Source of the DNA: JAABTL01 sp964465355
GTDB taxonomy: Bacteria > Deinococcota > Deinococci > Deinococcales > Trueperaceae
NCBI GenBank assembly: GCA_964465355.1
Contig: CAYXJZ010000091.1
Coordinates: forward strand, 1-12,677
Direction: 5' to 3'
Length of the DNA stretch: 12,677 nucleotides
Part shown: one piece after another, positions 7,141-12,677 of the stretch
Numbering within the stretch: the stretch's first letter is position 1
Layout: every line of letters starts with the position of its first letter
Made by a program: the position numbers and the translations under genes
Notes under the pieces: model-generated
What the model was told of the DNA's origin: nothing
Seen by the model: only the letters and a program-made list of their open reading frames with translations
The model's database searches: none

Positions 7141-9378
7141 ATGCCTGGCCCTTCCCTGCGCCATCTCGCCGCCGTCGCCCTGCTGGCCGGGGGTGGCCTT
7201 GCCTACGAGATCGCCCTCACCCGCCTGCTCTCCGCCCTGCTGGTCAGCAGTTGGGTGGCGCCGGTGCTGGCGGTGGCGCTGCTCGGCCTCGGCCTCGGCG
7301 CCGGGCTCGCCGCCCTGCTTCCCGCCTGGCGCAGCCCCTTGGCCGCCCAGGTCGCCGCCGGCGCAGCGGCCGTGCTGACCACCCTGTCCCTGTCCGTCTG
7401 GCTGGGGGCGGCCGCCGCCGCGGTCCCGCTGGTCGGCCTGCTGCTGCCGCTGCTGGCCTACCTGGCGCTTGGCCTGGCCGGCGCCGCCGTCTTCTCCTGG
7501 TGGCCGCAGCGCGCCGCCGGCCTGGTGCGCACCGACTACGCCGCTGCCGCGCTGGCGGCCATCGCCACGCCGCTCGCCCTTGCCTACCTTGGCGGCCTGG
7601 GCGGTGCGCTGGCGGCGGCCATGCTGCTTGGCGTCGCAGCCCTGTGCCTGAGGCCTTCCGGCTCCGGCACCCGTCTCGCCACCGCCAGCATGGCCACGGG
7701 CATGGTGGGCATGGCCACCCCCGCCTTGGCTGCGCTGGCCATGGCTGTGGGCGTCTTGGGCCTCGATCCCGCCACCCACCTGCGCGCCAAGCCCATCGCG
7801 CCCATGCTGCAGCGCGGCGGCGTCATCGAGGCCAGCCGCTGGGACGCCACCGCCCGCACCGACCTGCTGCGGATGCCAGACGGCGCCCGCTACCTCTTCA
7901 TGGACGGCGGCGCCGGCTCGCTGGTGCCCGACCCCGATCCCGATCGTTGGTGGCACGACATCGGCGCCTTCGCCTTCGCCATGGCCCCGGCCCAGCGCGC
8001 CTTCCTCATCGGCACCGGCGGCGGCCTGGACGTGGCCCAGGCACGCGCCAACGGCGTGGCCGACGTGACGGCGGTGGAGGTCAACGCCTCCAGCATCGAG
8101 CTGGTGCAGGGACTGCGCGGCGCCGCCGGCCGCGTCTACGATGCGCCGACCGAGGTGGTGCTCGGCGACGGCCGACGCGCCCTCGCCCGCACGGTCGGCG
8201 ACTTCGACCTCATCGCCCTGGCCAACGTGGTGACCGGCGCGGCCGAGCTGCGCGGGGCGGCGCTCACCGAGAACCTGGTCTACACCGTCGAGGCCTTCGA
8301 GGCCTACTTGGGCAGGCTGAGTCCTGATGGGCGACTGGCGCTGAAGCTCTACGACGAGCTGACCCTGACCCGCGCCCTGACCACGGCGCTGGAGGCGCTG
8401 GTGCGCAGCGGGCTTGCGCCCGACCACGCGACGGCCACCCGTCACCTCTTCGCCGTGCTGGACAGCAGGGCGCAACCACCCATCCCCTTGCTGGCGGTGC
8501 GGCGCTCGCCCTTCGATCTTGGCGAGGCCGTGGCGTCGGCCCGCGTGGCCGAGGCCCGCGGCTGGAGCCTGCTCATGGTGCCTGAGCTGCTGGTCCCCGC
8601 CACCCTGCAGGGCCTGGTCAACGACAGCCAGACGCTGAATGAGCTCATCGCGGCCGGCGGCGAGGTGGACCTGCGTCCCACCTTCGACGACCGGCCCTAC
8701 TTCTTCTCCTTCGAGCCCGGCCTGCCGAGGGACGTGCAGCGTGCCGGATGGCTGGCAGCTGGCACGCTGCTCATCCTGGTCGCAGCCGCACCCTTGATCG
8801 GCAGGCGCGGCGGTGCGCGGAGCGGCGTGGCCCGCAGCTGGCTCGTGGCCCGCCGCTGGCTGGCGGCAGCGGCATTGGGCGCCGGCTTCCTCTTGCTGGA
8901 GCTGCACGCGCTGCACATCATCCAACGCGCAGCGGGCCATCCGGCATGGAGCCTGTCGCTGACGCTGGGCGCGGTGCTGCTCGGCGGCGCGATCGGCGCC
9001 CACCTCTCGGGTCGATCCACCGGCCTCGGCGCAAGGAGGCCTGCGCTGCTGGCCGCGGCTGCGCTGCTGGCATGGGTCTTGCTGGCGCCGGTGCTGCTCG
9101 GCCTGCTGCTGCCGGCCGCGCCGCAGGTCGCCGGCCTGGCACTGGCCGCCCTGCTGCTGGTGGCCGCCGTGCCCATGGGCTTGCCCTTCCCCCGCCTGCT
9201 GGCAGGCTGGGGCACGGCAGGCGGGGTGGCGGCTGCGCTGGCCGCCTCAGGCGTGGCAGCGGTGGCCGCCGGCTCGGGCGCGCTGTTCATCGCCCATGCT
9301 CTAGGCATGCCATGGGTAGGGATGATTGCCGTCTCTGCCTACTTCCTAGCCGCGGTCGTGCACCCGGGCCAGTCCTGA
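7141..9378 (+). CDS. Membrane protein with a central spermidine-synthase-like (SAM-fold) domain
   Basis: A 745-residue three-part protein. Residues 1-210 form about six to seven hydrophobic helices and open with the motif YEIALTRLLS (22-31), typical of fused membrane/spermidine-synthase-like proteins. Residues 228-530 form a soluble Rossmann-type domain with glycine loop FLIGTGGGLDVA (288-299), acidic strand-end E313 in AVEVN, LGDGRRAL (341-348) and the family motif DDRPYFF (516-522). Residues 535-740 are again membrane helices. True aminopropyltransferases have a catalytic aspartate motif after the fourth strand; here that place reads DLIALANVV (356-364), so polyamine synthesis is doubtful. 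ATG 7141 lies 10 nt after the permease stop with no clear ribosome binding site; reinitiation is likely. Function is unknown. Its place between transporter and amino-acid enzymes suggests a linked role (weak inference). Confidence 0.85.
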   Translation: MPGPSLRHLAAVALLAGGGLAYEIALTRLLSALLVSSWVAPVLAVALLGLGLGAGLAALLPAWRSPLAAQVAAGAAAVLTTLSLSVWLGAAAAAVPLVGLLLPLLAYLALGLAGAAVFSWWPQRAAGLVRTDYAAAALAAIATPLALAYLGGLGGALAAAMLLGVAALCLRPSGSGTRLATASMATGMVGMATPALAALAMAVGVLGLDPATHLRAKPIAPMLQRGGVIEASRWDATARTDLLRMPDGARYLFMDGGAGSLVPDPDPDRWWHDIGAFAFAMAPAQRAFLIGTGGGLDVAQARANGVADVTAVEVNASSIELVQGLRGAAGRVYDAPTEVVLGDGRRALARTVGDFDLIALANVVTGAAELRGAALTENLVYTVEAFEAYLGRLSPDGRLALKLYDELTLTRALTTALEALVRSGLAPDHATATRHLFAVLDSRAQPPIPLLAVRRSPFDLGEAVASARVAEARGWSLLMVPELLVPATLQGLVNDSQTLNELIAAGGEVDLRPTFDDRPYFFSFEPGLPRDVQRAGWLAAGTLLILVAAAPLIGRRGGARSGVARSWLVARRWLAAAALGAGFLLLELHALHIIQRAAGHPAWSLSLTLGAVLLGGAIGAHLSGRSTGLGARRPALLAAAALLAWVLLAPVLLGLLLPAAPQVAGLALAALLLVAAVPMGLPFPRLLAGWGTAGGVAAALAASGVAAVAAGSGALFIAHALGMPWVGMIAVSAYFLAAVVHPGQS

Positions 9379-9385
9379 GCGGCCG

Positions 9386-9391
9386 TATCAT
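9386..9391 (+). promoter_or_regulatory. Possible -10 element before the desulfhydrase gene
   Basis: TATCAT lies in the 36-nt gap after the membrane-protein stop and would start transcription near 9398, just before the AGGAGGA site (9401-9407). No -35 match is present at 17 or 18 bp, so this may be chance, with the gene simply co-transcribed from upstream. Confidence 0.25.
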
Positions 9392-9414
9392 CGGCGGCAC
9401 AGGAGGAGACCACC

Positions 9415-10434
9415 GTGCAGCTCGCCCGATTCCCCCGACGCCGCTACACCGAGGCCCGAACGCCATTGGAGCCCCTCACCCATCTCGCCGACTACCTCGG
9501 CGGCCCGGACCTGTGGATCAAGCGTGACGACCTGCTTGGCCTGACCGCAGGCGGCAACAAGACGCGCAAGCTCGAGTTCCTGATGGCCGACGCCCTCGCC
9601 CAGGGCGCCGACACCATCATCACCGTGGGTGCCGTGCAGTCCAACCACTGCCGCCTCACCCTGGCTGCCGCCGTGCGCGAGGGCCTCGCCTGCCAGCTGG
9701 TGCTGGAGGAGCGGGTGCCAGGCAGCTTCGACGAGGGCGCCAGCGGCAACCACTTCCTCTTCCGCCTCCTCGGCGTCGAGCGCACCGTGGTGGTGGAGGG
9801 CGGCAGCGACCTGCAGGCGGCCATGCAGCAGCTCGCCGACGAGCTGATCGAGGAGGGCAGGGTGCCCTACATCATCCCAGGCGGCGGCTCCAACGCCCTC
9901 GGCGCGATGGGCTACGTGGCCTGCGCCGAGGAGCTGGTGGCCCAGGCCAACGACCTGGACATCACCCTCGCCAAGGTGGTGTGCGCCAGCGGCTCGGGCG
10001 GCACCCACGCCGGCCTGCTCGCAGGCCTTCATGGGGTCAACGCCGACCTGCCGGTGGAGGGCATCAGCGTGCGCGCGCCCAAGGCGGCCCAGGAGCAGAA
10101 GATCCACGCCTTGGCGCAAGAGACCGCCTCCTTGGCCGGCCTGAGCACGCCACTGCCCCGCTCGGCCGTCACCGTCGACGACCGCTACGTCGGCGAGGGC
10201 TACTCCATCCCCACCAAGGCCATGGTCGAGGCGGTGCAGCTCTTCGCCCGCTTCGAGGGCATCCTGCTCGACCCGGTCTACACGGGCAAGGCCGCAGCCG
10301 CCTTCGTGGCCATGTCACGCGCGGGCGACTACGACCCGGAGGAGCGCTGGGTGTTCCTGCACACCGGTGGCTCGCCCGCGCTCTACGCCTACCAGGACGT
10401 GCTGCTGGAGCGCGTGTCAGCGGGGTCGGCGTGA
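9415..10434 (+). CDS. dcyD: D-cysteine desulfhydrase family PLP enzyme
   Basis: A 339-residue enzyme of the tryptophan-synthase-beta fold. Family members convert D-cysteine to pyruvate, ammonia and sulfide; close relatives are ACC deaminase and L-cysteate sulfo-lyase. The PLP lysine is K49 in AGGNKTRKLEFL. The substrate-site segment GAVQSNH (72-78) has the SNH form seen in desulfhydrases, whereas ACC deaminase has SNQ. Also visible are the phosphate-binding loop SGSGGTHAG, the YVGEGYSIP turn, LLDPVYTGKA and the C-terminal LHTGGSPALY. The GTG start at 9415 has AGGAGGA at 9401-9407. The gene's TGA stop lies in the first unit of a 17-bp repeat that links it to the racemase gene. Substrate is uncertain within the family: D-cysteine or another beta-substituted amino acid is the best guess. 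Confidence 0.88.
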   Translation: MQLARFPRRRYTEARTPLEPLTHLADYLGGPDLWIKRDDLLGLTAGGNKTRKLEFLMADALAQGADTIITVGAVQSNHCRLTLAAAVREGLACQLVLEERVPGSFDEGASGNHFLFRLLGVERTVVVEGGSDLQAAMQQLADELIEEGRVPYIIPGGGSNALGAMGYVACAEELVAQANDLDITLAKVVCASGSGGTHAGLLAGLHGVNADLPVEGISVRAPKAAQEQKIHALAQETASLAGLSTPLPRSAVTVDDRYVGEGYSIPTKAMVEAVQLFARFEGILLDPVYTGKAAAAFVAMSRAGDYDPEERWVFLHTGGSPALYAYQDVLLERVSAGSA

Positions 10435-10488
10435 CCGGAGCGCCTGCGTGAGCGGAGCCCTAGCGTGACCGGAGCGCCAGCGTGACCG
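10429..10488 (+). repeat. 17-bp tandem repeat carrying ribosome-binding and GTGA start/stop units
   Basis: Three full units and a partial fourth, phased at exactly 17 bp: GCGTGACCGGAGCGCCT (10429-10445), GCGTGAGCGGAGCCCTA (10446-10462), GCGTGACCGGAGCGCCA (10463-10479), then GCGTGACCG (10480-10488). Each unit contains a GTGA (a GTG start overlapping a TGA stop) and a GGAG 7 nt before the next GTG. The first TGA ends the desulfhydrase gene and the last GTG starts the racemase gene. In between, the GTGs at 10431, 10448 and 10465 open hexapeptide ORFs (MTGAPA, MSGALA, MTGAPA), each stopping in the next GTGA. It probably arose by slipped-strand duplication of a coupling junction; whether the peptides are made is unknown. 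Confidence 0.9.
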
Positions 10489-11237
10489 CCGGCCCTCGCG
10501 CCAAGGTGGTCGGCGTGCTGGGCGGCATGGGGCCAGACTCCACCGTCGACTTCTTCGCCCGGCTGGTGGACGCCTCGCGTGGCGGCAGCGATCAGGACCA
10601 CCTGCGGGTGGTCATCGACAACGACCCGACGGTGCCCGACCGCACCGCCGCCATCACCGGCAAGGGGCCAAGCCCAGCCCCGCGTCTTGCCGCCATGGCC
10701 CGCGGCCTGGTGGCACAGGGCGCCGAGCTGCTGGTCATGCCGTGCAACAGCGCCCACGCCTTCGAGGAGGCCATCCGCGAGGCAGCTGCAGCCGTGCCCT
10801 TCTTCAGCCTGATCGAGACCACCGTGCAGGCCACCAGCGCGCGGCTGAGCGCTGCGCGCACCGTCGGCCTGCTGGCCACAGACGGCACCCTGGCCGCCGG
10901 GCTCTACCACAGGGCCTACGCCGCGGCTGGCGTCACCGCGCTGTCCCCCACCGAGGACGACCAGCGCCTGGTCATGGAGGCCATCTACGCCGTCAAGGCA
11001 GGGCGCCAGGAGCAGGCAGGCGAGCTGCTGCGCGGTGTGGCCATGCGGCTGGCCGCGGCCGGCGCCGAGGCGGTGGCCATGGCCTGCACCGAGGTACCGC
11101 TGGTGCTGCGCGAGGGCGACGTGGTCGGGGCGGGCGGGCGGCCCTTGCCGCTCATCGACTCGACGGGGGCGCTGGTGGAGCGAACGGTGGCGGCGGCGCG
11201 GGACGGCACTTTGCTAGCAAGCTATCAAGCGCGCTAG
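10482..11237 (+). CDS. Aspartate/glutamate racemase family protein
   Basis: A 251-residue cofactor-independent racemase-family enzyme that would interconvert L- and D-aspartate or glutamate, or a related amino acid, by two-cysteine proton transfer. The N-terminal GVLGGMGPDSTVDFF (11-25) is characteristic. The two catalytic cysteines are present: C88 in MPCNSAH and C202 in MACTEVPL. The NDPTVPDRT stretch (47-55) also fits the aspartate racemase branch. The GTG start at 10482 is the last start codon of the 17-bp repeat array, with GGAG at 10471-10474. It follows the desulfhydrase in the same operon, supporting D-amino-acid metabolism. Its TAG stop (11235-11237) lies inside the -10 box of the toxin-antitoxin promoter. 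YgeA-like racemases of broad specificity cannot be excluded. Confidence 0.9.
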   Translation: MTAGPRAKVVGVLGGMGPDSTVDFFARLVDASRGGSDQDHLRVVIDNDPTVPDRTAAITGKGPSPAPRLAAMARGLVAQGAELLVMPCNSAHAFEEAIREAAAAVPFFSLIETTVQATSARLSAARTVGLLATDGTLAAGLYHRAYAAAGVTALSPTEDDQRLVMEAIYAVKAGRQEQAGELLRGVAMRLAAAGAEAVAMACTEVPLVLREGDVVGAGGRPLPLIDSTGALVERTVAAARDGTLLASYQAR

Positions 11238-11240
11238 CAT
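11211..11240 (+). promoter_or_regulatory. vapBC promoter with overlapping palindromic operator
   Basis: TTGCTA (11211-11216) and TAGCAT (11235-11240) are 18 bp apart, giving a predicted start at about 11247, the first base of the vapB ATG. An inverted repeat spans 11213-11238: each arm reads GCTAGCnnGCT toward a 4-bp centre (11224-11227). It covers spacer, -35 and -10, as expected for autorepression by the antitoxin or toxin-antitoxin complex. A perfect TTGCTAGCAA palindrome is at 11211-11220. The whole element lies over the 3' end of the racemase gene. Confidence 0.65.
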
Positions 11241-11246
11241 GTACCC

Positions 11247-11495
11247 ATGCGCCAGACCAGCATCAAGAGTGACCGCGTAGCCGACCTGCTCGACGCCATC
11301 GTCGAACGCACGGGTGAGGCCAAGGTCGACGCCGTCATCAAGGCCCTCGAGGGCCGGCTCAGGGAACTGGACGTGCAGGACGCCAGCAACCTGACCCTGG
11401 CCTGGCTCGAGTCGTCCGTATGGCCCAACCTGCCCAAGGGCATGCGCGGCCGAGGACCGACGAAGTCCGAGCAGGAAGAACTGTTGGGTCTCTGA
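11247..11495 (+). CDS. vapB: VapB-type antitoxin
   Basis: An 82-residue antitoxin expected to bind and neutralise the VapC RNase encoded next to it and to repress their shared promoter. The N-terminal half has the family pattern of a short strand and two helices (KSDRVADLLDAIVERTGEAK, then DAVIKALEGRLREL, about 7-40). The C-terminus GRGPTKSEQEELLGL closely follows the G-x-P-x-(T/S)K-x-E-x-E-x-ILGY ending of one VapB group; this tail normally inserts into the toxin. No ribosome binding site precedes ATG 11247, and the predicted transcription start coincides with it, so the mRNA is probably leaderless. The toxin start lies 3 nt after the stop. Confidence 0.85.
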   Translation: MRQTSIKSDRVADLLDAIVERTGEAKVDAVIKALEGRLRELDVQDASNLTLAWLESSVWPNLPKGMRGRGPTKSEQEELLGL

Positions 11496-11498
11496 GCC

Positions 11499-11894
11499 GT
11501 GGTCATCGATCCTAGCGTCCTCGTGCAGATCATCTTCGACGAACCAGGGGCGAGGGAGGCGCTGCGCGCCCTGCACCGCGTCGGCAGGAAGATCATCCCA
11601 GCCCCCGGCGTCCTGGCCGCCGAGATCATCGTCGCCTCGCACCAGGGCTTCGGCAGCGGCGTGGTCCGCGAACTGCTGCTGCGCCTGGAGTGCGACGTGG
11701 TGCCCTTCACCAACGCCCACCTGCTGGAGGCGAAGTCGGCCTTCGAGCGCTTCAGCAAGCGGCAGGGCCACCCGGCCCACCTCAACTTCGGCGACTGCAT
11801 GATCTACGCCGTCGCCCGTGCCAGTGGCGAGGTCCTTGCCTTCAAGGGCGACCACTTCGACCACACGGGTCTGCGGGTCCTGCGCACGGGTTGA
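11499..11894 (+). CDS. vapC: VapC-type PIN-domain toxin
   Basis: A 131-residue PIN-domain ribonuclease; family members cut tRNA or rRNA when freed from VapB. The acidic metal site is intact: D4 in VIDPSVL, E42 in LAAEI, D99 in HLNFGDCMIYAVA, and D118 in FKGDHFDHTGL with D121 nearby. It is close in form to the VapC group with the AHLNFGDC signature. The GTG start at 11499 is 3 nt after the vapB stop, giving tight translational coupling so that toxin is made only with antitoxin. The usual length and all catalytic acids argue for a functional toxin rather than a remnant. Confidence 0.92.
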   Translation: MVIDPSVLVQIIFDEPGAREALRALHRVGRKIIPAPGVLAAEIIVASHQGFGSGVVRELLLRLECDVVPFTNAHLLEAKSAFERFSKRQGHPAHLNFGDCMIYAVARASGEVLAFKGDHFDHTGLRVLRTG

Positions 11895-11925
11895 GCGCCT
11901 TCTCGCGCCGTCGAACGCAAGCTGC

Positions 11926-11944
11926 GGCCCTGGTGCCAGAGGCC
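11926..11944 (+). terminator. Weak stem-loop after vapC
   Basis: GGCCCTG (11926-11932) pairs with CAGAGGCC (11937-11944) around a GTGC loop, with one bulged A. It lies 31 nt after the vapC stop and just before the next promoter, where a terminator would be expected. No T-run follows, so termination is uncertain. Confidence 0.3.
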
Positions 11945-11950
11945 GAACGC

Positions 11951-11980
11951 TTGACATCCACCTGCCTCGTCCTCTACCGT
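11951..11980 (+). promoter_or_regulatory. Promoter for the short ORF and RIO kinase region
   Basis: A perfect TTGACA (11951-11956) is followed after 18 bp by TACCGT (11975-11980), a weak -10 that keeps the first, second and last consensus bases. The 18-bp spacing matches the two other promoters in this window. The predicted start is near 11987. Confidence 0.5.
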
Positions 11981-11981
11981 G

Positions 11982-11999
11982 CTTCCGTTCCGACGGAAG
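11982..11999 (+). promoter_or_regulatory. Inverted repeat at the transcription start, possible operator
   Basis: CTTCCGT (11982-11988), a 4-bp TCCG centre, and ACGGAAG (11993-11999). The repeat straddles the predicted start site and its right arm enters the ribosome binding site of the short ORF. If transcription begins near 11987, most of the left arm is not in the RNA, so a DNA operator is more likely than an RNA hairpin. If it begins earlier, the stem would mask the ribosome binding site. Confidence 0.4.
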
Positions 12000-12010
12000 G
12001 AGGTGGTGCC

Positions 12011-12064
12011 ATGGTCCAGACCTTCGCGCCCCACCAACCACCCGTCGACGAGCCTGCGCGCTGA
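12011..12064 (+). CDS. Putative 17-residue leader peptide
   Basis: A short ORF encoding MVQTFAPHQPPVDEPAR, which I do not recognise. Its support is positional: AAGGAGGT (11997-12004) precedes ATG 12011 with a 6-nt spacer, and a TTGACA promoter stands about 25 nt further up. It ends in TGA at 12062-12064. The same reading frame stays open from there through the hairpin into the kinase, with an ATG at 12071. It could be a leader peptide that tunes kinase expression, a real small protein, or a chance ORF. A proline-rich sequence (PHQPP) could slow ribosomes (inference). Confidence 0.45.
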   Translation: MVQTFAPHQPPVDEPAR

Positions 12065-12123
12065 CCGACCATGGCGCCGTGGGCTCGCCGAGCGGGTCCA
12101 CCTATCGCCCAAGGTCACCGTGC

Positions 12124-12149
12124 GCGTGAAGCGTCATCCCGCTTCACGC
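12124..12149 (+). promoter_or_regulatory. Perfect 10-bp hairpin just upstream of the kinase ribosome binding site
   Basis: GCGTGAAGCG (12124-12133) and CGCTTCACGC (12140-12149) pair perfectly around a TCATCC loop. The stem ends 7 nt before the AGGAGGT site of the kinase gene. No T-run follows, so it is more likely a 5'-UTR structure affecting translation or RNA stability than a terminator. The rest of 12065-12169 shows nothing else I recognise. Confidence 0.6.
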
Positions 12150-12169
12150 CCCTAGCAGGAGGTTCACCC

Positions 12170-12677
12170 ATCCCACGACGCAAGATCGATCCCGATTCCA
12201 TGCCCGACAGCTTCGAGCCCCCCAAGCGGCGGCGCGAGCGCCGGGCCCCCAAGGGTCGCCAGAACCTGACCCAACTGCTCGACGAGCACGGCGAGGCCAT
12301 CCCCGGCACCGCGCTCGCCCGCCTGCAGGAACGCGGCTTCGTCCACGAGCTGCTCGGCGAGCTGAAGAGCGGCAAGGAGGCCACCGTCTACCTAGGCCGG
12401 TCCCCGAGAGGGCTGCTGGCGGTGAAGATCTACCGCGACGCCGAGGTGCGCAGCTTCAAGAACGATGCCAGCTACACCGCCGGCCGCTGGATCGCCGACC
12501 AGCGCATCGCCAAAGCCGTCAAGAGCCGCACCCGCGCCGGCCGCTCCGCCATGAAGCTGCTGTGGGCCGGCCACGAGTACGCCATGCTCTGGCGCCTGTA
12601 CCAGGCCGGCATCCCCGTGCCCGAACCCATGGTGGGCCCCCAGGCCTCCGACATCAGCCAGGCGGGCGAGGTGGTGC
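12170..12677 (+). CDS. RIO1-family protein kinase (N-terminal part, runs off the right edge; start uncertain)
   Basis: Atypical serine kinase/ATPase of the RIO family; archaeal and eukaryotic members act in ribosome maturation, and the role in bacteria is poorly known. About 169 codons are visible. A basic N-terminus (PRRKIDPD, then PPKRRRERR) precedes the kinase fold: ATP-binding loop GELKSGKEATVYLG (63-76), the ATP-binding lysine K86 in AVKIYRD, the flexible-loop region SFKNDASYTAGR, and YAMLWRLYQAGIPVPEP, all typical of RIO1. The catalytic HADLS-like loop lies outside the window. Start choice: AGGAGGT (12157-12163) sits 6 nt before ATC 12170. The next in-frame ATG (12200) has no ribosome binding site, and ATG 12071 lies in a stretch with codon use unlike coding DNA. 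ATC as a start is rare, so a base error or mutation from ATG is possible. Confidence 0.85.
   Translation, partial: MPRRKIDPDSMPDSFEPPKRRRERRAPKGRQNLTQLLDEHGEAIPGTALARLQERGFVHELLGELKSGKEATVYLGRSPRGLLAVKIYRDAEVRSFKNDASYTAGRWIADQRIAKAVKSRTRAGRSAMKLLWAGHEYAMLWRLYQAGIPVPEPMVGPQASDISQAGEVV

Noticed and set aside
7069..9003. A 644-codon open frame on the minus strand opposite the membrane protein gene
   Set aside because: Low-complexity G/Q/H/A-rich shadow; the plus strand has clear helices and the SAM-fold motifs.
10429..10488. CRISPR-like or insertion-sequence repeat at the desulfhydrase/racemase junction
   Set aside because: Units are directly adjacent with no spacers and only 17 bp long; there are no terminal inverted repeats or transposase.
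12062..12064. The TGA between the short ORF and the kinase frame as a selenocysteine codon
   Set aside because: The hairpin begins 60 nt after the TGA, too far for a bacterial SECIS element, and no selenoprotein family matches the flanking residues.
12071..12169. ATG 12071 as the kinase start
   Set aside because: No ribosome binding site precedes it, third codon positions are far less GC-rich than in neighbouring genes, and the segment contains a perfect hairpin and the kinase's own AGGAGGT.

Overview
This is a GC-rich bacterial window with gene-dense, mostly one-way coding: one partial gene on the minus strand at the left edge, everything else on the plus strand. Genes start on ATG or GTG. 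Many have strong AGGAGG-type ribosome binding sites, and three promoter candidates share a TTGACA-like box, an 18-bp spacer and a TA-rich -10. The RIO-family kinase, the relaxed promoter style and one apparently leaderless gene would fit a Deinococcota (Truepera-like) or other high-GC lineage. No rRNA or marker gene is present, so the phylum stays open.

Layout. (1) 1-351, minus: the N-terminal part of a deoxyribose-phosphate aldolase, running off the window. (2) 470-3057: a two-gene signalling unit, a REC-EAL response regulator (predicted c-di-GMP phosphodiesterase) followed by a six-helix membrane histidine kinase with no receiver of its own. (3) 3130-7130: an Lrp/AsnC regulator with its own promoter, then a secreted solute-binding protein and two Dpp/Opp-type permeases. 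A strong stem-loop lies between the binding protein and the permeases, and no ATPase gene is present. (4) 7141-11237: a large membrane protein with a central spermidine-synthase-like fold, a D-cysteine desulfhydrase-family PLP enzyme and an aspartate/glutamate racemase-family protein. Regions 3 and 4 read as one amino-acid or peptide uptake and catabolism cluster, possibly for D-amino acids (inference). (5) 11211-11894: a VapBC toxin-antitoxin pair with a palindromic operator and a probably leaderless antitoxin. (6) 11951-12677: a promoter, a 17-codon ORF with an excellent ribosome binding site, a perfect hairpin, and a RIO kinase cut by the window end whose best-supported start codon is ATC.

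The most unusual feature is a 17-bp tandem repeat at the junction of the desulfhydrase and racemase genes (10429-10488). Each unit carries a GGAG, a GTG start and an overlapping TGA stop, so the junction is a relay of three hexapeptide mini-ORFs, each linked to the next by a GTGA overlap. Also notable are the two promoters built over stop codons of the preceding genes, and the in-frame arrangement of short ORF, UGA, hairpin and kinase.

No tRNA, rRNA, CRISPR array or insertion sequence was recognised.
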